From: Luteibacter sp. UNCMF331Sha3.1
Lineage (GTDB): Bacteria; Pseudomonadota; Gammaproteobacteria; Xanthomonadales; Rhodanobacteraceae
Reading direction: 5' to 3'
Length of the DNA stretch: 64,000 nucleotides
Assembly (NCBI RefSeq): GCF_900109915.1
Contig: NZ_FOBU01000001.1
Span: 492,558-556,557, forward strand
The position numbers and the translations under genes were made by a program. This document shows, in pieces, positions 61,146 to 64,000 of this stretch. The notes beneath the pieces are model-generated. The model had not been told where the DNA came from. It saw only the letters and a program-made list of their open reading frames with translations, and did no database searches. Position 1 is the first letter of the stretch. Each line of letters opens with the position of its first letter.

Positions 61146-63020
61146 TCAGCCTCGCACCGCGCTCATGAGCGAATCGAAGATGGTGTTGGCGGCATTGATC
61201 ACCTGCGCCGACGCCGCATAGGCCTGCTGGAACCGCAGCAGATTGGAGGCTTCTTCGTCCATGTTCACTCCCGAGAGACTCTGCTGCGAGGCCATGGCCT
61301 GGTTGAGGATGCTCTGCTGTGCGTCGAGCGCCGTGTTCGCCTGCGCGCCCGCCGTGCCGACCTGCGCGATCAGCTGGCTGTACGACTTGCCGACGGTCGT
61401 GATGCCGTTGTCGAGCACGCCCTTGTTGGCGACATCGGCCAGCGCGAGCGCGTTGCCGTTGTCGCCGCTGGCCGAACCCGCCGGCTTCACGGTAAACGTA
61501 TCGTTAGCGGCGGGGATACCCGAAAGCTTTAGCGTCCACCCGTTGCCCGTGATCGTGTCCCCGTCGGCATAGGTCTGCGGCGGACCGCCATCCACGGTGT
61601 ACGTGGTGGGTGAGGTAAAGACGATGTTGACCGGCTTGTTGAAGTCGGGATCCGCGGTATCCGTGATCTTCAGGTTGCCCAGCGTCGCCTTGCCCGTGTT
61701 GCCCGCGGCCTTGGTGGCGGCGAGCGGACCGGACGCGGCGATCTTGCTCGTGTCGCTGACCGCCACGCTGATCGTGGAGGCCGCATTCCGCGTGGGCTGG
61801 ATCTGGAAACTGTCGCCCGTCTGCGGCGTGCCGGACGGCACGGTGATGGCGAGGCCGTCGATCAGGATCGGGTCGCCCGCGGCGCCCGTGCCGGTCGACG
61901 GCACGGTGACGCCGGCCGTCGTGGTCACGTTCCACTTGGTGCCGTCGAACCGCATGATGTAGTCGGCCGCGCCGAGCTTGCCGACATCGGTCACCTTGGC
62001 GGAGACCGCGGCGGTGCCCTTGTTCGACGAGCTGTTCAGCACCGCCGGATCGGCGATGTCGAAGAATTTGCCACCCGCGTCGCCATTGAGGTCGATGCCT
62101 TGCGCGTGCTGCTTGTTGAATGCGTCGGTCATCGCGATCGCGGCGCGGCCGAGCTGATTTCGTGCCGGGTCGAGCACGTTCGTGCGGAAGTCGAAGGTCG
62201 CGCCGAGCGAGCCGGAGCCGAGCTGCCCGCTGATCACCGAACCCGAGGGCCCGACCACTTCGAGACGCGACGAATCGTACTGGTTGAATGCCGTCGCGAG
62301 CTTCGTCGCGTCGGTACCGTTGACGAGCGGCTGGCCGTTGCCCACCGAGACGGTGACCATGTTTCCGCTGCCCTGGCTGACGTTGACGCCAACGATCTGC
62401 GACAGCTGGGAGATCGCCTGATCGCGTGCGTCGAGCAGGTCGTTGGGCACCGCGCCGCCGACCGACGCACGCTGGATCTCGCCGTTGAGGTCCGCGATGC
62501 TCTTCGCCAGGCTGTTGATCTTGTCGACGGAGTTGCTGATCTCCTGGTTGGTCTGGGTGTCGATCTGCTGGAACTGCGACGACAGCGACCGGAAAGTCGA
62601 CACCAGCGTGCTGGCCTTGCCGATCAGCGCCTGGCGGCTCGCGGTATCCACCGGTGCGTTCGCGACGTCGCTGACCGCGCCGAAGAAGCCGTCGAGCGCG
62701 CTCTGCAGATTGGCCGAGCCACTGACCGCGTTGTTGGTCGCCGCCGTCAGGCCGGCGTACTGCAACGCACGGCTCTGCCCGGAGTTGGCCGACCACACCG
62801 TCTGCGTAAGGAACTGGCTGTAGGCGCGCTGGACGCTGACCGCGTCGGCGCCCTGCCCTACGTAGAAGCCGCCGTTGAACTGCGGCGAGCGGGCGTTGAA
62901 CGTCGTCGTCTGCCGCGTGTAACCCGCGGTGTTGACGTTGCTGATGTTGTGCCCGACGGTCGAAAGACCTACTTGCGAGGCAAGCAGGCCCGAGATTCCG
63001 GTGGAGAGCAGGTCGGCCAT
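61146..63020 (-). CDS. flgK: Hook-filament junction protein FlgK (HAP1)
   Basis: The 624-aa protein has the FlgK N-terminus (LLSTGISGLLASQVGLSTVGHNISNVNTAGYTRQ in part), a helical domain with DLLDARDQAISQLSQIVGV, and the C-terminus (SGVNMDEEASNLLRFQQAYAASAQVINAANTIFDSLMSAVRG in part). It caps the hook and links it to FlgL. The middle is expanded by two or three Thr/Asp/Gly-rich beta modules (about 335-520), one nearly the same as the FlgL module. AAGGA lies 8 bases before the ATG. Confidence 0.96.
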   Translation of the reverse strand: MADLLSTGISGLLASQVGLSTVGHNISNVNTAGYTRQTTTFNARSPQFNGGFYVGQGADAVSVQRAYSQFLTQTVWSANSGQSRALQYAGLTAATNNAVSGSANLQSALDGFFGAVSDVANAPVDTASRQALIGKASTLVSTFRSLSSQFQQIDTQTNQEISNSVDKINSLAKSIADLNGEIQRASVGGAVPNDLLDARDQAISQLSQIVGVNVSQGSGNMVTVSVGNGQPLVNGTDATKLATAFNQYDSSRLEVVGPSGSVISGQLGSGSLGATFDFRTNVLDPARNQLGRAAIAMTDAFNKQHAQGIDLNGDAGGKFFDIADPAVLNSSSNKGTAAVSAKVTDVGKLGAADYIMRFDGTKWNVTTTAGVTVPSTGTGAAGDPILIDGLAITVPSGTPQTGDSFQIQPTRNAASTISVAVSDTSKIAASGPLAATKAAGNTGKATLGNLKITDTADPDFNKPVNIVFTSPTTYTVDGGPPQTYADGDTITGNGWTLKLSGIPAANDTFTVKPAGSASGDNGNALALADVANKGVLDNGITTVGKSYSQLIAQVGTAGAQANTALDAQQSILNQAMASQQSLSGVNMDEEASNLLRFQQAYAASAQVINAANTIFDSLMSAVRG

Positions 63021-63055
63021 CGTCGTTGTCCTTTCGTGTACCCGGCGGTCGTTGG

Positions 63056-64000
63056 TCAGAGCGCTTCGGCGAGTCGTTCGATCGCCGCGAGCGCCTGCTT
63101 CATGACCGGTCCATTGGCGATATCGGTGAGCTTCTTCGCATAGCTGGGATCGGTGGCGTAACCGCCCTTCACCAGCGCGTGCGCGAAGCCGGCCACGTCG
63201 TCGCCGCGCCCGACGGCGGCGGCGTAACGCGGGCTGCTGGAAACCATGTCGGCGTAATCCTGGAAGGACTCGGACGGCGAATCGTAGGCGCGGAAGCTGT
63301 CCTTCTTGCGTACCGCCACGCCACCTTCGTATTCGAGGGTCGGCACGTTGACGCGCTTGCCGTCCCAGCTGCTGCCGGCCTTGATACCGAACATGTTGAA
63401 GCTCGTGGTGCTGCCCTGCTGGGGCATGTGCTTGCCCCAGCCGGTTTCTAGCGCGGCCTGCGCCAGCAGCGCGCGCACGGACACGCCGAGCTTCTTCGCC
63501 GCTTCGATGGCGTGCGGCGCGAGCTTCTGCACGAATTCTTCCGGACTGGACACCGTGAGCTTGCCGACCGCGCCCGCCACGGCGTTGGCACCGTCGCCGA
63601 CAGCGCGTCCGGCCCGGCCGAACATGCGCTCGAGCGAGTCCATGAGGCCGCTTTCCTGATCCGAGGGCGAAGACACCACGGCGGCCGTGCTTGCGTCGCC
63701 AGTGACGCCCGCGAAGAGGTCGGCGGACGCATCGCCTTTCGGCGTGCCGCCCCCCAGCTGGCGGATGAGCATGTCGGCGATGCCGATGCCCTTGCCCTGC
63801 GACAGGGTCAGCGACAGCTGGTGATCGAACATGTCGCGGTACGCCGTGCCGGCCTGCGAGCCCATGATGTCGTCGCCCATGGCGGCGCTGGCGTCGCGCA
63901 TGGACTTCAGCATCATCTGGGTGAAGATCGATTCGAACTGCTTCGCGACGACCGGGAGCGCCGTCTTCGAGTCCTGCTGCGCGGCCGAACGCAGGCCGGC
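63056..64000 (-). CDS. flgJ: Peptidoglycan hydrolase and rod chaperone FlgJ (5' end outside window)
   Basis: The frame is open to the window end (AGLRSAAQQDSKTALPVV continues upstream of the Met at 63916), so 314 codons are present and only a few are missing. The N-terminal rod-capping domain is visible: AKQFESIFTQMMLKSMRDA, GTAYRDMFDHQLSLTLS, IADMLIRQL. The C-terminal glucosaminidase domain starts near SPEEFVQKLAPHAIEAAKKLGV and has LAQAALETGWGKHMP, which holds the catalytic Glu, then SFNMFGIKAG and ALVKGGYATDPSYAKKL. FlgJ opens the cell wall for rod passage. flgK follows 35 bp downstream. Confidence 0.95.
   Translation of the reverse strand, partial: AGLRSAAQQDSKTALPVVAKQFESIFTQMMLKSMRDASAAMGDDIMGSQAGTAYRDMFDHQLSLTLSQGKGIGIADMLIRQLGGGTPKGDASADLFAGVTGDASTAAVVSSPSDQESGLMDSLERMFGRAGRAVGDGANAVAGAVGKLTVSSPEEFVQKLAPHAIEAAKKLGVSVRALLAQAALETGWGKHMPQQGSTTSFNMFGIKAGSSWDGKRVNVPTLEYEGGVAVRKKDSFRAYDSPSESFQDYADMVSSSPRYAAAVGRGDDVAGFAHALVKGGYATDPSYAKKLTDIANGPVMKQALAAIERLAEAL

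Noticed and set aside
63056-63916. ATG at 63916 as start of flgJ
   Set aside because: The 28 codons between it and the window end encode the conserved AKQFESIFTQ segment of FlgJ.

Overview
The window is about 64 kb of GC-rich chromosomal DNA from a motile gammaproteobacterium. Flagellar gene order (flgJ-flgK-flgL-fliC-fliD-fliS-fliT-pilZ-fleQ-fliEFGHIJK-fliLM-fliNOPQR-flhBA-flhF-fleN-fliA-cheYZA-motCD-parA-cheW), pilT/pilU beside proC, and a separate relA and hrpA fit the Lysobacterales (Xanthomonadales). The general character resembles Rhodanobacteraceae such as Luteibacter or Dyella. That placement is inference from gene content; there is no rRNA or tRNA gene here to confirm it.

Left part (1-29 kb) is a mosaic of housekeeping and envelope genes on both strands: the end of ruvX and pyrB; two minus-strand genes of unknown function that share a repeated domain; a large lipoprotein and a BON-domain protein, each followed by a clear intrinsic terminator; the twitching ATPases pilU and pilT; proC-yggT; relA and hrpA; dps; a GH17-GT2 beta-glucan synthase-like gene; the translocation and assembly pair tamA-tamB; an aspzincin (M35) peptidase with a shorter paralogue; a TMEM175-type channel; and a VOC-fold protein.

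Right part (28.8-64 kb) is one almost unbroken minus-strand flagellar and chemotaxis island of 37 genes, running from flgJ (cut by the window end) to a DUF2802 gene. Reading in the direction of transcription: hook-associated proteins, flagellin, cap and chaperones, a PilZ protein and the sigma-54 activator FleQ; then basal body, export apparatus, C-ring, the number and position regulators FlhF/FleN, sigma-28 (FliA), and the chemotaxis/stator module. Many junctions are 1-4 bp overlaps (GTGA, ATGA or TGATG), implying translational coupling.

The sequence shows a promoter hierarchy. Sigma-54 (-24/-12) sites lie just before fliL, fliN, fliE and fliD, and a textbook sigma-28 promoter lies about 200 bp before fliC. 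This matches the FleQ/RpoN then FliA cascade known from Pseudomonas and Xanthomonas. A perfect 69-bp palindrome of a REP-like family sits between fliM and fliN, directly upstream of the separate fliN promoter. Relatives of that palindrome occur at three other places in the window.

The most interesting observations are: (i) one short acidic-LL motif is shared by the FliM N-terminus, the CheZ C-terminus and three places in the CheA linker, suggesting CheY docking sites inside CheA; (ii) a cluster of GTGAC/GTCAC palindromes lies upstream of fleQ; (iii) a domain of unknown function occurs three times in two adjacent genes; (iv) a module is shared between FlgK and FlgL; (v) fliN has its own sigma-54 promoter behind the palindrome. 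No insertion sequence, CRISPR array, prophage or clearly foreign island was seen, and no wholly new multi-gene system.
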